A stretch of 64,000 nt of DNA. Source: Hydrogenophaga sp. (GTDB lineage Bacteria; Pseudomonadota; Gammaproteobacteria; Burkholderiales; Burkholderiaceae_C). Positions 43,073 through 51,191 of this stretch are shown one piece after another. The notes under the pieces were generated by a model. That model worked only from the letters and a program-made list of their open reading frames with translations, was not told the origin of the DNA and made no database searches. Position numbers and translations under genes: made by a program. Position 1 is the first letter of the stretch. Each line of letters opens with the position of its first letter. The stretch is taken from positions 1-64,000 of the forward strand of contig NZ_WVZN01000049.1 of the NCBI RefSeq assembly GCF_011772445.1, in the 5' to 3' direction.

Positions 43073-43828
43073 TCAGAAATCGGTGCTGACCGTCGAGCGC
43101 GTGAACGCCTCGTTGTGGTCGATGAGCTCGTCCAGCGCCTTGGCCGCTTTCGTCTCGTCGCCATCGGCGATGGCCTGGGCGATGCGCGCGTGCAGCACGG
43201 CGATGGAGGGCGTGTCGTCGGCCTGGCGGTGGTGCATGAACCAGAAGCGGCGCGACAGGCCGTGCATGAGGCCCATGGCGCCGCTCGCGAACTCGTTGCG
43301 CGCCGCGCGCAGCGAGAGGTCGTTGAAGAGCTTGTCCGCCCGCATGAAGCGGACCTGGTCCTTGGCCTTGGCGGCGGCGTTGAACTCCTTGGCCAGTTCG
43401 GCGAACTGCTGGCGTTCCGCGTCCGTCGATCGCCGAGCGGCGCAGCGCGCCACCAGGCGCTCCACCTCGCGGCGCGTCTCCAGCAGGCGCAACTGGCGCT
43501 TGATGTCCAGCTCGGAGACCAGCACGCCGCGCTGCGGCAGGATCTGCACCAGGTGCTCACGCGCCAGGCGCTGCAAGGCCTCTCGCACCGGCGTGCGCCC
43601 GATGCCCAGGCGGGCCGAGAGCTCGGCCTCGCTGAGCGCGGTGCCGGGCAGCAGCTCGAGCTGCACGATCAGCTCCTCGATGCGTTCGTAGGCCTGCGCG
43701 GTGAGGCTGCGCGGGCGGGCCGCGGGCGCCGCCGTGGCGGGTTTCGGTGCCCTGGCGGCCTTTGGGGCCGGCTTCGCGGCCCGGCGGCTGGTGGTCCCTG
43801 TGGTTTTTTTTGCCGTCGCTTTGCTCAT
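43073..43828 (-). CDS. GntR-family (FCD) regulator with histone-like tail
   Basis: A 251-residue GntR protein. The winged helix (about 40-110) has ERIEELIVQLELLPGTALSEAELSARLGIGRTPVREALQRLAREHLV (in parts) and the FCD domain follows with helices ending LDELIDHNEAFTRSTVSTDF. The first 40 residues are an Ala/Lys/Pro/Thr tail (SKATAKKTTGTTSRRAAKPAPKA) resembling histone H1 or AlgP repeats, unusual for GntR and possibly DNA-bending. ATG 43828 overlaps the stop of the upstream alcohol dehydrogenase gene (ATGA). The protein probably controls this gene and the divergent hydrolase run. Confidence 0.85.
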   Translation of the reverse strand: MSKATAKKTTGTTSRRAAKPAPKAARAPKPATAAPAARPRSLTAQAYERIEELIVQLELLPGTALSEAELSARLGIGRTPVREALQRLAREHLVQILPQRGVLVSELDIKRQLRLLETRREVERLVARCAARRSTDAERQQFAELAKEFNAAAKAKDQVRFMRADKLFNDLSLRAARNEFASGAMGLMHGLSRRFWFMHHRQADDTPSIAVLHARIAQAIADGDETKAAKALDELIDHNEAFTRSTVSTDF

Positions 43829-45090
43829 GGGCGCGATTCTCCGGAAAGTTCTCCGTGGTAGGCATGTTGCACGATGCGGGCGTAGGCCTCGTCGACCGGC
43901 CCGCCGGGCCAGGCCTTGGCCAGACGGGTCACCGCCAGCCCGTCCGAGACCAGTTGCTGCAACTGCGCTGCTTCCACGCCGAAACTTAGCAGATCGCCGG
44001 CCAGCCCCAGCCGGCGCACCAGCGCGCGCGTGAGCACCGGCGCCTGCCGGGCCAGCGCCTCGGTGTCGCCGCCCTCGGCGCCGGCCAGCCGCGCGATCTC
44101 GGCCAGCTCGTCGCGCCGCGTGTCCACCAGCGCGTCCATCACGTAGGGCAGCATCACCGCGTTGGTGCTGCCGTGGCTCGCGTGCGTCAGGCCCGCGAGC
44201 GCGTAGGCCAGGCCGTGCACCGCGTTCAGGCCGGCGGTGGCGTAGGACATGGCGGCGTACAGGCTGGCGCGGGCCATGGCGTTGCGCGCGGCGCGGTCGT
44301 TCGGCCGATCGAACGCGGTGGCGAGGTGGCCGAAGGCCAGCGCCGTGGCCTGACGCGCGAACTGCACCGTCAGCTCGTTGCGCCCGCTGTAGCCCGGGTC
44401 GGGGTCGTCGCCGTTGTCGAACAGCGCGGCGTCCAGCGTCAGCCAGGACTCGATGGCGTGCGTGAGCGCGTCCAGCCCCGCGTCGGCCGTCACGCGCGGC
44501 GGGCAAGTCCAGGTGAGCTCGGGGTCGATCAGCGCGACCACCGGCCGCAGCACGTTGGCCATCAGCGCCACCTTGGTCGCGCTGCCGGGTTGCACCAGGA
44601 TCGCCCCGGGCGTGATCTCCGAGCCGGTGCCCGCCGTAGTGGGCACGGCCACCAGGGGCAGCGGCGCGGCGGGCCAGTTGGCGCGGTTCAGCAGCTCGGC
44701 CACCGGGCGGCCGCTGGGCAGGGTCACGCTGAGTGCCTTGGCGAGGTCGATGTTGCTGCCGCCGCCCCAGGCGATCAGGTGGTCGGGGCGCGCGCGCTGC
44801 TCGCGCACCCAGGCGGTGGCGCGGTCGGCCAGCGTGGTGGAGGGGTCGGGCTCGCCCCCGTCGAACACGCGCACGGTGAGGCCCTGGGCGCGCAAGGCCG
44901 CCAGCACCTCGGCCAGGGCGGGGCTGTTCTGGTGGAACCAGGCATCGGTGACGACGAGCGCCTCACGCCAGCCCAGGCTGTTGCACAGCGGGGCCAGGCG
45001 GTGGCGCGCGCCGTCGGCGCAAATGATCCGGGGTGGCGCGCAGAGGGTGATGGGGGCGTCGGGGGGGGTGGTGGCGGACGTGTCGGTCAT
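43825..45090 (-). CDS. Iron-containing alcohol dehydrogenase / maleylacetate-reductase-like
   Basis: About 421 residues of the group III Fe-ADH family. The NAD-binding motif GGGSNIDLAKALS (about 110-122), PTTAGTGSEITP, DAGLDALTHAIESW and the metal-ligand His region VHGLAYALAGLTHASHG are present. Family members oxidise alcohols or reduce maleylacetate or other 4-keto acids; the sequence does not decide. ATG 45090 (MTDTSATT) is used; a GTG 9 bases upstream is the alternative. It is divergent from the alpha/beta hydrolase with an 81-base gap and is coupled to a GntR gene. Confidence 0.85.
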   Translation of the reverse strand: MTDTSATTPPDAPITLCAPPRIICADGARHRLAPLCNSLGWREALVVTDAWFHQNSPALAEVLAALRAQGLTVRVFDGGEPDPSTTLADRATAWVREQRARPDHLIAWGGGSNIDLAKALSVTLPSGRPVAELLNRANWPAAPLPLVAVPTTAGTGSEITPGAILVQPGSATKVALMANVLRPVVALIDPELTWTCPPRVTADAGLDALTHAIESWLTLDAALFDNGDDPDPGYSGRNELTVQFARQATALAFGHLATAFDRPNDRAARNAMARASLYAAMSYATAGLNAVHGLAYALAGLTHASHGSTNAVMLPYVMDALVDTRRDELAEIARLAGAEGGDTEALARQAPVLTRALVRRLGLAGDLLSFGVEAAQLQQLVSDGLAVTRLAKAWPGGPVDEAYARIVQHAYHGELSGESRP

Positions 45091-45165
45091 CGGGGTCACA
45101 TCAGGGTCAGAACGGATGGGCGTGGCGGCATGGCTGTGAAACCATTGAAAGATCAGTGATATGTT

Positions 45166-45174
45166 ACTTGTATG
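45166..45174 (+). promoter_or_regulatory. ACTNGTATG motif, first copy
   Basis: ACTTGTATG immediately overlaps the ATG of the alpha/beta hydrolase (45172). A second copy, ACTAGTATG, lies at 45956-45964 before the hydroxylase gene. Two copies of one word in front of two genes of the same run suggest a shared operator, perhaps for the GntR at 43073. Confidence 0.3.
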
Positions 45175-45927
45175 GCAAATCCATCAATACACCGATCGGC
45201 ACAAACCCTCGACTGCAGGTTCGCGGGGCAGGGCGCGCCGCTGCTGCTGGTGCACGGCATCCAGGGCACGGCCGACGCCTGGTTGCCCGTGCTGCCCGCG
45301 CTGCTGGGTCGCCGCTGCGCCTGGCCCAACCTGCCGGGGCGCGGCCTGTCACCGCGCTGGAGCGCCGCCGAGCCGCTGCCGCGCGAGCGCTACTACCACC
45401 TGGACCACTACGCCGACCTCGTGCACGCGCTGGCGATGGACCTGGCCGAGCGCACCGGCCAGGCGGTGGCCCTGGCCGGCTGGAGCATGGGCGTGAGCGT
45501 CATCCTCAACCTGCTGGCGCGCCACGGCGACGCGGGCCTGGAGCGCCTGGTGCTCATCTCCGGCACCGCCTGCGCCACGCCGGGCGCGGTGTGGTTCCGC
45601 GGCGAGACGCCCGAGGCCCTGGAGCGGGAAGCCCGCGAGCGCGCCGAGCGCCTGCAACTCAAGGCCGTGGCCGACGCCGACGCGGTGGCGGCCAGCTGGG
45701 CCTCGGTGCGGCACCTTGACCTGCGCGAGACGGCGCGCGGCATCCGCCTGCCCACGCTGGTGGCGCACGGCGAGCTGGACGACGAGTGCCCGCTGGCCCA
45801 TGGCCGCTGGCTGGCCGATCACGTGCCCGCTGCGCAGTGGTTGCCGCTGCCCGGCGTGGGGCACTCGGCCATGGCCCAGGCCGGCGCCACCCTGGGGACT
45901 TCCATGAGCGCCTTCCTGGGCTCTTGA
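45172..45927 (+). CDS. Alpha/beta hydrolase
   Basis: A 251-residue serine hydrolase. LLLVHGIQGTADAW is the oxyanion-loop HG motif, the nucleophile elbow is GWSMG (Ser about 105), the acid lies in VAHGELDDECPLAH, and the His is in PLPGVGHSAMAQ. The protein resembles esterases and ring-cleavage-product hydrolases in general; the substrate cannot be assigned. It is divergent from the Fe-alcohol dehydrogenase and is followed 66 bases later by the sterol-desaturase-like gene. ACTTGTATG covers the start codon. Confidence 0.82.
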   Translation: MANPSIHRSAQTLDCRFAGQGAPLLLVHGIQGTADAWLPVLPALLGRRCAWPNLPGRGLSPRWSAAEPLPRERYYHLDHYADLVHALAMDLAERTGQAVALAGWSMGVSVILNLLARHGDAGLERLVLISGTACATPGAVWFRGETPEALEREARERAERLQLKAVADADAVAASWASVRHLDLRETARGIRLPTLVAHGELDDECPLAHGRWLADHVPAAQWLPLPGVGHSAMAQAGATLGTSMSAFLGS

Positions 45928-45946
45928 CATGCCTATGGTCGACTTC

Positions 45947-45962
45947 TACTATTCGACTAGTA
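45947..45962. promoter_or_regulatory. TACTA-N6-TAGTA inverted repeat before the hydroxylase gene
   Basis: TACTA (45947-45951), TTCGAC, TAGTA (45958-45962), a perfect 5+5 inverted repeat in a short A/T-rich stretch 31 bases upstream of the ATG at 45994. It includes the second ACTAGTATG word. Likely a regulator site, possibly GntR. Confidence 0.45.
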
Positions 45963-45993
45963 TGTCAGTTGAATTGCACAGGAGACAAGCCCC

Positions 45994-46806
45994 ATGATGA
46001 CCGACAAGCAGAGACGATTCCGGGAGCAGTACAAGGGCCGCATCAGCCCGTTCTACAACGGCATCGTGCACACCAGCGTGATGTTCGCCGCCGGCATCGC
46101 GGCGCTCTGGTACTGCAGCACGCAGTTGAACAACCCCACCTGGGAGTGGCTGCTGGTGCTGCCCGTGTTCCTGGCGGGCAACTTCGTCGAATGGTTCATG
46201 CACAAGTACGTGATGCACCGGCGCATCGACGTCTTCGCGCTGCGCGCCATCTACGAACGCCACACGCGCGAGCACCACCAGTACTTCACCGACAACGACA
46301 TCACCATCGACACGGTGCGCGAGTTCCGCATCGTGTTCTTCCCCTGGCGCGTGCTCATCGTGCTCGGTGTGTTCGGCACCGGCCTGGGCTGGATCGCGGC
46401 GCAGATCTTCAACCCCAACGCGGGCTACATCCTGTTCATGACCATGGTCTGCCACTACCTGGTCTACGAGGTGTTCCACCTGTGCTGCCACGTGCACGAA
46501 AACTGGTTCGTGCGAAACATGCCCTTCATCAACACCATCCGCCGCCACCACACCGCGCACCACAACCAGGGAATCATGATGCACAAGAACATGAACCTGA
46601 GCTTTCCCATCTTCGACTGGATCATGGGAACGAGCGACCTGGACCGCGGCCTGATCGGCACGCTGTTCAACGGCTACGACGAGCGCTACATCAAACCCGA
46701 GTTGAAGCCCATCGTCGCGCGCTTTCGCAACGAAGAAACGCAGGAGAGGCGCGTCACGCTCGATGGCCCCGAGCTGACGTCCGAAGAGAAGCAGGTACTG
46801 GCCTGA
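45994..46806 (+). CDS. Sterol desaturase / fatty acid hydroxylase family protein
   Basis: A 270-residue membrane diiron protein. Several hydrophobic helices (about 25-45, 52-68, 120-160) enclose histidine boxes HKYVMH, HTREHHQYF, HVHEN and RRHHTAHH, the eight-His diiron ligand set of the family. Members hydroxylate or desaturate lipids, sterols or alkyl compounds. The start is preceded by CAGGAGAC; ATG 45994 and ATG 45997 are both possible. It precedes a TRAP transporter gene set by 50 bases. The substrate is unknown. Confidence 0.85.
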   Translation: MMTDKQRRFREQYKGRISPFYNGIVHTSVMFAAGIAALWYCSTQLNNPTWEWLLVLPVFLAGNFVEWFMHKYVMHRRIDVFALRAIYERHTREHHQYFTDNDITIDTVREFRIVFFPWRVLIVLGVFGTGLGWIAAQIFNPNAGYILFMTMVCHYLVYEVFHLCCHVHENWFVRNMPFINTIRRHHTAHHNQGIMMHKNMNLSFPIFDWIMGTSDLDRGLIGTLFNGYDERYIKPELKPIVARFRNEETQERRVTLDGPELTSEEKQVLA

Positions 46807-46856
46807 ACCCGCAGGCCACGGCCTGACAACACCACCACCCGCAGGAGACAAAACCC

Positions 46857-47924
46857 ATGAAACGTCGTCAACTCATCGGCACCGGCCTGGCCGGCGCCGG
46901 CTTGCTCGCCAGCGCCAGCGCCAACGCGCAGACCGGCCCCACCTACAACTGGAAGATGGCCACCGGCTGGGCCGGCGGCCCCTTGATGGACATCGGCGCC
47001 AAGGCCTTCGCCGAGCGCATGGCGCAGCTCTCCGGCGGACGCTTCAAGATCCAGACCTTCCCCGGCGGCGGCCTGGGCAATGCCCTGAAGGTGCCCGAGA
47101 CCGTGAAGAACGGCCTGGCCGAGTGCGGCCACACCTGGATCGGCTACGACTGGGGCAAGGACGTCACCACCGCGCTGTTCGGCGGCTACGCCGGCAGCTT
47201 CGACGCCGAGCGCATGCTGCACTGGCTCTACGAGGGTGGCGGCGTGGAGCTGCAGCGCGAGTTCCGCGAAGGCGCCGACGGCGTCATCTCCTTCCCGCTG
47301 TTCATGCGCACGGCCGAGGTCTTCGTGCACTCGCGCAAGCCCGTGAAAACGCTGGAAGACCTGAAGGGCCTGAAGCTGCGCACCGCCGGTGCCTGGCTGG
47401 AGATGTCGAAAGAGCTGGGCGCGGCGCCCGTCACCACGGCCGGCGGCGACATCTTCCCCATGCTCGAGCGCGGCGCCATCGACGCGGTGGAGTGGGGCAC
47501 GCCCTGGGAGAACGTGTCCTCGGGCTTTTACAAGGTGGCGCGCTACCTCAGCTACCCCGGCGTGCACCAGCCCTGCGCGCCGTTCGAGCTCGTCATCAAC
47601 AAGGGCGTGTGGGACAAGATGCCCGAGGCCGACCGCAAGCTGGTGGAGGTGGTGGCCAAGCTCGTCACCTTCGAGAGCTGGGCGCGCATCGGCGCCGAGG
47701 ACGCCAAGGCCTTCGAGTTCTACAAGAAGAACGGCGTCACCCTGATCGAGCTGGACGAGGAGGTGCAGTTCGCCACCCGCAAGATCGGCCTGGACTGGGC
47801 CGACAAGACGGCCAAGGAAGGCAAATCCAAGTGGTTCGCCAAGGTGCACCAGAGCCAGCAGGCGTTCGACGCCGCCTGGCGTGATGCGGACGACTGGCGC
47901 AAGGTGAAGATCAAGCGCGTCTGA
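46857..47924 (+). CDS. TRAP transporter substrate-binding protein (TakP type)
   Basis: A 355-residue periplasmic receptor with signal peptide MKRRQLIGTGLAGAG to ANA-Q. KMATGWAGGPLMDIGAKAFAER opens the mature protein; LKGLKLRTAG carries the carboxylate-binding Arg; DAVEWGTPWENVSSGFYKVARYLSYPGVHQP (in parts) resembles the 2-oxoacid-binding TakP subgroup, where this region binds Na+ and the ligand keto group. A GCAGGAGAC Shine-Dalgarno precedes the ATG. It is followed by a hairpin and DctQM. The ligand is probably a keto or sugar acid, in line with the downstream dehydratase. Confidence 0.88.
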   Translation: MKRRQLIGTGLAGAGLLASASANAQTGPTYNWKMATGWAGGPLMDIGAKAFAERMAQLSGGRFKIQTFPGGGLGNALKVPETVKNGLAECGHTWIGYDWGKDVTTALFGGYAGSFDAERMLHWLYEGGGVELQREFREGADGVISFPLFMRTAEVFVHSRKPVKTLEDLKGLKLRTAGAWLEMSKELGAAPVTTAGGDIFPMLERGAIDAVEWGTPWENVSSGFYKVARYLSYPGVHQPCAPFELVINKGVWDKMPEADRKLVEVVAKLVTFESWARIGAEDAKAFEFYKKNGVTLIELDEEVQFATRKIGLDWADKTAKEGKSKWFAKVHQSQQAFDAAWRDADDWRKVKIKRV

Positions 47925-47934
47925 TGCGAATGGG

Positions 47935-47962
47935 TGGCGCGCACCGTCCCCGGTGCGCGCCA
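47935..47962. terminator. Strong hairpin between dctP and dctQ of the second TRAP operon
   Basis: TGGCGCGCACC (47935-47945), loop GTCCCC, GGTGCGCGCCA (47952-47962): a perfect 11-bp stem 10 bases after the dctP stop. No T-run. It is positioned like the 30935 terminator in the other TRAP operon. Confidence 0.65.
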
Positions 47963-48005
47963 GCGAATGGCGGCGCGTGCCGCCGTCTCTTGACTGGGGA
48001 CTTCC

Positions 48006-48512
48006 TTGAACCGATTCATTGACCTCGCCGAGCGCTGGGTCGTGGGCATTGGCGTGCTCGCGGCCTTGCTGCTGGTGCCTCTGGTGCTGGCCACCACCTG
48101 GGAGGTGATCTCCCGCTACGCGCTGGACGCACCCACCATCTGGGCCTACGAGATCGGCTACACGCTGACCGGCGCCCACTTCCTGCTCGCGCTGGCCTAC
48201 ACCCTGCGCCAGGGCGAGCACATCCGCATCGACGTGCTCAGCGTGTTCCTGTCGCCCCAGGCGCGCCGCCGCATCGACGCCCTGGTGTACGCCCTGGTGC
48301 TGCCCATCCTGGTGTGGCTGAGCTGGACGCTGTGGCACTACATGGCCGAAGGCTACGCGCGCGGCGAAACCTCGGGCCAGTCGGCGCTGAACCTGCCGGT
48401 GTGGCCGTTCCGCGCCGTGTTCACCCTGGCCTTCGCCACGCTGGCGCTGCAGGTGCTGTGCGAACTGCTGAAGTCCTTCGTCCACCGCGATCCGAAGGTG
48501 CAGCAGCCATGA
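48006..48512 (+). CDS. TRAP transporter small membrane subunit (DctQ)
   Basis: A 168-residue four-helix membrane protein. The frame starts at TTG 48006 (LNRFIDLAERWVVG), since no ATG lies near; the first helix is LAALLLVPLVLATTWEVISRY, then WAYEIGYTLTGAHFLLALAYTLRQGEHIRIDVL is the conserved DctQ core (in parts). The stop overlaps the DctM ATG (ATGA), so they are coupled. Confidence 0.86.
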   Translation: MNRFIDLAERWVVGIGVLAALLLVPLVLATTWEVISRYALDAPTIWAYEIGYTLTGAHFLLALAYTLRQGEHIRIDVLSVFLSPQARRRIDALVYALVLPILVWLSWTLWHYMAEGYARGETSGQSALNLPVWPFRAVFTLAFATLALQVLCELLKSFVHRDPKVQQP

Positions 48513-49831
48513 TGGACTACCTGCCGTTCTTCATGCTGCCCGTCACCTTCGGGCTGATGTTCCTCGGTGTGCAGGTCGCCTTCGCGATGCTGCTCACCGC
48601 CACCGCGTTCGGCCTGATGACCTTCGGGCCGGCCGTGGTGCACCAGTTCGTCGAGAAGGTCGACGACCTCGCCTCCAACTTCGTTTTCGCCGCAATTCCG
48701 CTGTTCGTCTTCATGGGCGCGGTGCTGGAGAAATCGGGCATCGCCGACCGCCTGTTCGAGGCCATCCACATCTGGACGCGCCGCCTGCCCGGTGGCCTGG
48801 CCATCGCCACCGTGCTCATGTGCATCGTGTTCGCGGCCTCCAGCGGGGTGATCGGCGCCACCGAATCGGTGGTGGGCCTGCTCACCATCCCCATCATGCT
48901 GCGCTACGGCTACGACAAGCGCCTCATCAGCGGCGTCATCTGCGCCGGGGGCTCGCTGGGCACCATCATTCCGCCGTCGGTGGTGGTGATCGTCATGGGC
49001 CCGCTGGCCGACGTGTCGGTGGGCGACCTGATGTACGGCATGGTGTTCCCCGGCCTGATGATGGCCGGCCTGTACCTGGTCTACATCCTGGTGCTGTGCA
49101 TCGTGAAGCCCGGGCACGGCCCGCGCATCCCGCCCGAGCCGGGCGACCCGACGTTCATGCAGAAGCTGGGCATCTCGGCGCGCAACCTGGTGCCGCCGCT
49201 GCTGATGATCGTCGCCGTGCTGGGCTCCATCCTGGGCGGCGTGGCCTCGCCCACGGAGGCGGCGGCCATCGGCTGCGTGTGCTCGGTGCTGCTCACCGTG
49301 CTGTACCGCCGCTTCACCTGGTCCGGCCTCTACGACTCGCTGCTCAAGACCGTGCGCGTCACCGCCATGATCATGGCCGTGCTGCTGGGCGGCACGCTGT
49401 TCACCGGCGTGTTCGTGGGCGGTGGCGGCATCAGCCTGGCCAGCACGGCCATCGACCAGTTGCAGATGGGGCCCTGGGGCCTGGTCTTCCTGCTGCTCGC
49501 GATCCTGTTCATCGCCGGCTTCTTCCTGGACTGGATATCGATCGTGCTGATCTTCCTGCCGATCTTCACGCCACTGGTGACGGCCGCGGGCTTCGATCCG
49601 GTGTGGTTCTGCATCCTGTTCCTGATCGTGATCCAGACCAGCTACCTGACGCCGCCGATGGCGCCCGCGATCTTCTACCTGCGCGCCGTGGCGCCACCCG
49701 AGATCACCATGCGCCACATGTACGCCGGCATGGTGCCCTTCATCCTGCTGCAGGTGGTGGTGCTGGCCGCGACCATGCTCTGGCCGCAGATGGTGACCTG
49801 GCTGCCCGGCTGGGCGATGCAACTGCGCTGA
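48509..49831 (+). CDS. TRAP transporter large membrane subunit (DctM)
   Basis: A 440-residue polytopic membrane transporter subunit. Conserved features include FVFAAIPLFVFMGAVLEKSG, IVFAASSGVIGATESVV, CAGGSLGTIIPPSVVVIVMG and the C-terminal half YLTPPMAPAIFYLRAVAPP. It completes the transporter with the genes at 46857 and 48006. It is followed 12 bases later by the FAD oxidoreductase gene, so transport and metabolism are in one operon. Confidence 0.92.
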   Translation: MMDYLPFFMLPVTFGLMFLGVQVAFAMLLTATAFGLMTFGPAVVHQFVEKVDDLASNFVFAAIPLFVFMGAVLEKSGIADRLFEAIHIWTRRLPGGLAIATVLMCIVFAASSGVIGATESVVGLLTIPIMLRYGYDKRLISGVICAGGSLGTIIPPSVVVIVMGPLADVSVGDLMYGMVFPGLMMAGLYLVYILVLCIVKPGHGPRIPPEPGDPTFMQKLGISARNLVPPLLMIVAVLGSILGGVASPTEAAAIGCVCSVLLTVLYRRFTWSGLYDSLLKTVRVTAMIMAVLLGGTLFTGVFVGGGGISLASTAIDQLQMGPWGLVFLLLAILFIAGFFLDWISIVLIFLPIFTPLVTAAGFDPVWFCILFLIVIQTSYLTPPMAPAIFYLRAVAPPEITMRHMYAGMVPFILLQVVVLAATMLWPQMVTWLPGWAMQLR

Positions 49832-49843
49832 GGGAGACGAGAC

Positions 49844-51166
49844 ATGGACCAACGACCTGTCGAGCGCGTCCAGACCGACGTGCTCATCATCGGCGGCGGC
49901 GCCACCGGCGTGGCCGCGGCCTGCACGGCGGCGCGCGCCGGCCTCTCGGTGCTGCTGGTGGAGCGCTACGGCTTCTGCGGCGGCGGCGCGGTGGCCGGTT
50001 TGTCCGGCACCATCTGCGGCCTGTACGAAGCAGCCGAGCATCCCGTGACGCCGAGAAAACTGGTGCACGGCTTCGTGGACGACTTCATCGCGCAGATGGA
50101 GTTGCGCGGCGGCCTGACCGAGCCGGTGCTCTACGGCAAGACCTTCACCCGCGTGCACGAGCCCCTGGCCTGGCGTGAAAGCGCCGACGCCTTGCTGGCG
50201 CAGGCCGGCGTGCGCGTGCTGTACCACGCGTTGGCCACCGGCGTGCACCGCGACGGTGACCTGGTGGGCGGCGCGCTGGTGTGGACCAAGTCCGGCCTGC
50301 TCGACGTGCGCGCGCCCATCACCATCGACGCCAGCGGCGACGCCGACCTGCTGGCCATGGCGGGGTTTCGCACCTGGTGCGGGGCCGACGGCGTGGTGCA
50401 GAACCCCACCATGATCTTCCGTCTGCAGGGCGTGGACACCGCGCGCTTCCTGGCCGAGTACGGGCAGGACACGATCATGCCGGTGGCCGTGAGCGAGCGC
50501 ATCCTGGCCGCGCAGCAGGCCGGCATGGACCTGCCGCGCGCCAAGATCTGGCTCTTCACCACCACGCGCCCCGGCGAACTGCTGTGCAACTGCACGCGCG
50601 TGCGCGGCGCCGACGGGCGCGAGCTCAACGCCGCCATCGCCGAGGACCTGAGCGAGGCCGAGCCGCAGGGCCGCGCGCAGGTGCGCCAGTACGAGCGCTT
50701 CTTCCGCGAGCACCTGGTGGGCTGCGAGAACGCCTGGGTCAACGACACCGGCGTGCAGGTGGGCGTGCGCCAGACGCGCCAGGGCGCCGGCACCGCCGTG
50801 CTGCGCAACACCGACGTGGTGGCCGGCAGCAAGTTCGCCGACGGCGTGGCGCGCTCGCCCTGGCCGATCGAGCTGCACGCCGGCGCCAAGCCGCGCGTGG
50901 AATGGCTCATCGGCGACTTCTACGAGGTGCCCTACGGCTGCTTCGTGCCCGAGGTGGGCGAAGGCCTGCTCTTCGGCGGGCGCTGCCTCTCGGCCGAGCA
51001 CGAGGCCGTGGCCTCGGCGCGCGTCACCGCGCAGTGTTTTTCCTACGGGCAGGCGCTCGGCGTGGCGGCCACCCTGGCCGTGCGCGAGCGGCGCCAACCC
51101 CGCGCCATCGACGGCCGCCAGGTGCGCGCCGAACTCAACCGCCAGGGCGCGCGCCTGGACGACTGA
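49844..51166 (+). CDS. FAD-dependent oxidoreductase (FAD_oxidored family)
   Basis: A 440-residue flavoprotein. The dinucleotide-binding motif DVLIIGGGATGVAAACTAARAG (about 12-33) is followed by VLLVERYGFCGGGAVAGLSG, a Cys-Gly-Gly-Gly turn typical of this family, and by TIDASGDADLLAMAG and the C-terminal GLLFGGRCLSAEHEAVASARVTAQ (FAD-binding). Proteins of this family oxidise hydroxyacids or act with ferredoxin-like partners, but few are characterised. It lies between the TRAP genes and the IlvD-type dehydratase and may oxidise the imported acid. Confidence 0.82.
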   Translation: MDQRPVERVQTDVLIIGGGATGVAAACTAARAGLSVLLVERYGFCGGGAVAGLSGTICGLYEAAEHPVTPRKLVHGFVDDFIAQMELRGGLTEPVLYGKTFTRVHEPLAWRESADALLAQAGVRVLYHALATGVHRDGDLVGGALVWTKSGLLDVRAPITIDASGDADLLAMAGFRTWCGADGVVQNPTMIFRLQGVDTARFLAEYGQDTIMPVAVSERILAAQQAGMDLPRAKIWLFTTTRPGELLCNCTRVRGADGRELNAAIAEDLSEAEPQGRAQVRQYERFFREHLVGCENAWVNDTGVQVGVRQTRQGAGTAVLRNTDVVAGSKFADGVARSPWPIELHAGAKPRVEWLIGDFYEVPYGCFVPEVGEGLLFGGRCLSAEHEAVASARVTAQCFSYGQALGVAATLAVRERRQPRAIDGRQVRAELNRQGARLDD

Positions 51167-51191
51167 CCGCCTTCACACAGCACCTCACGAC

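Noticed and set aside
48353..51097. 914-codon minus-strand open frame
   Set aside because: Antisense shadow of the DctM and FAD oxidoreductase genes; His/Gly/Ala-rich with no recognisable domain.
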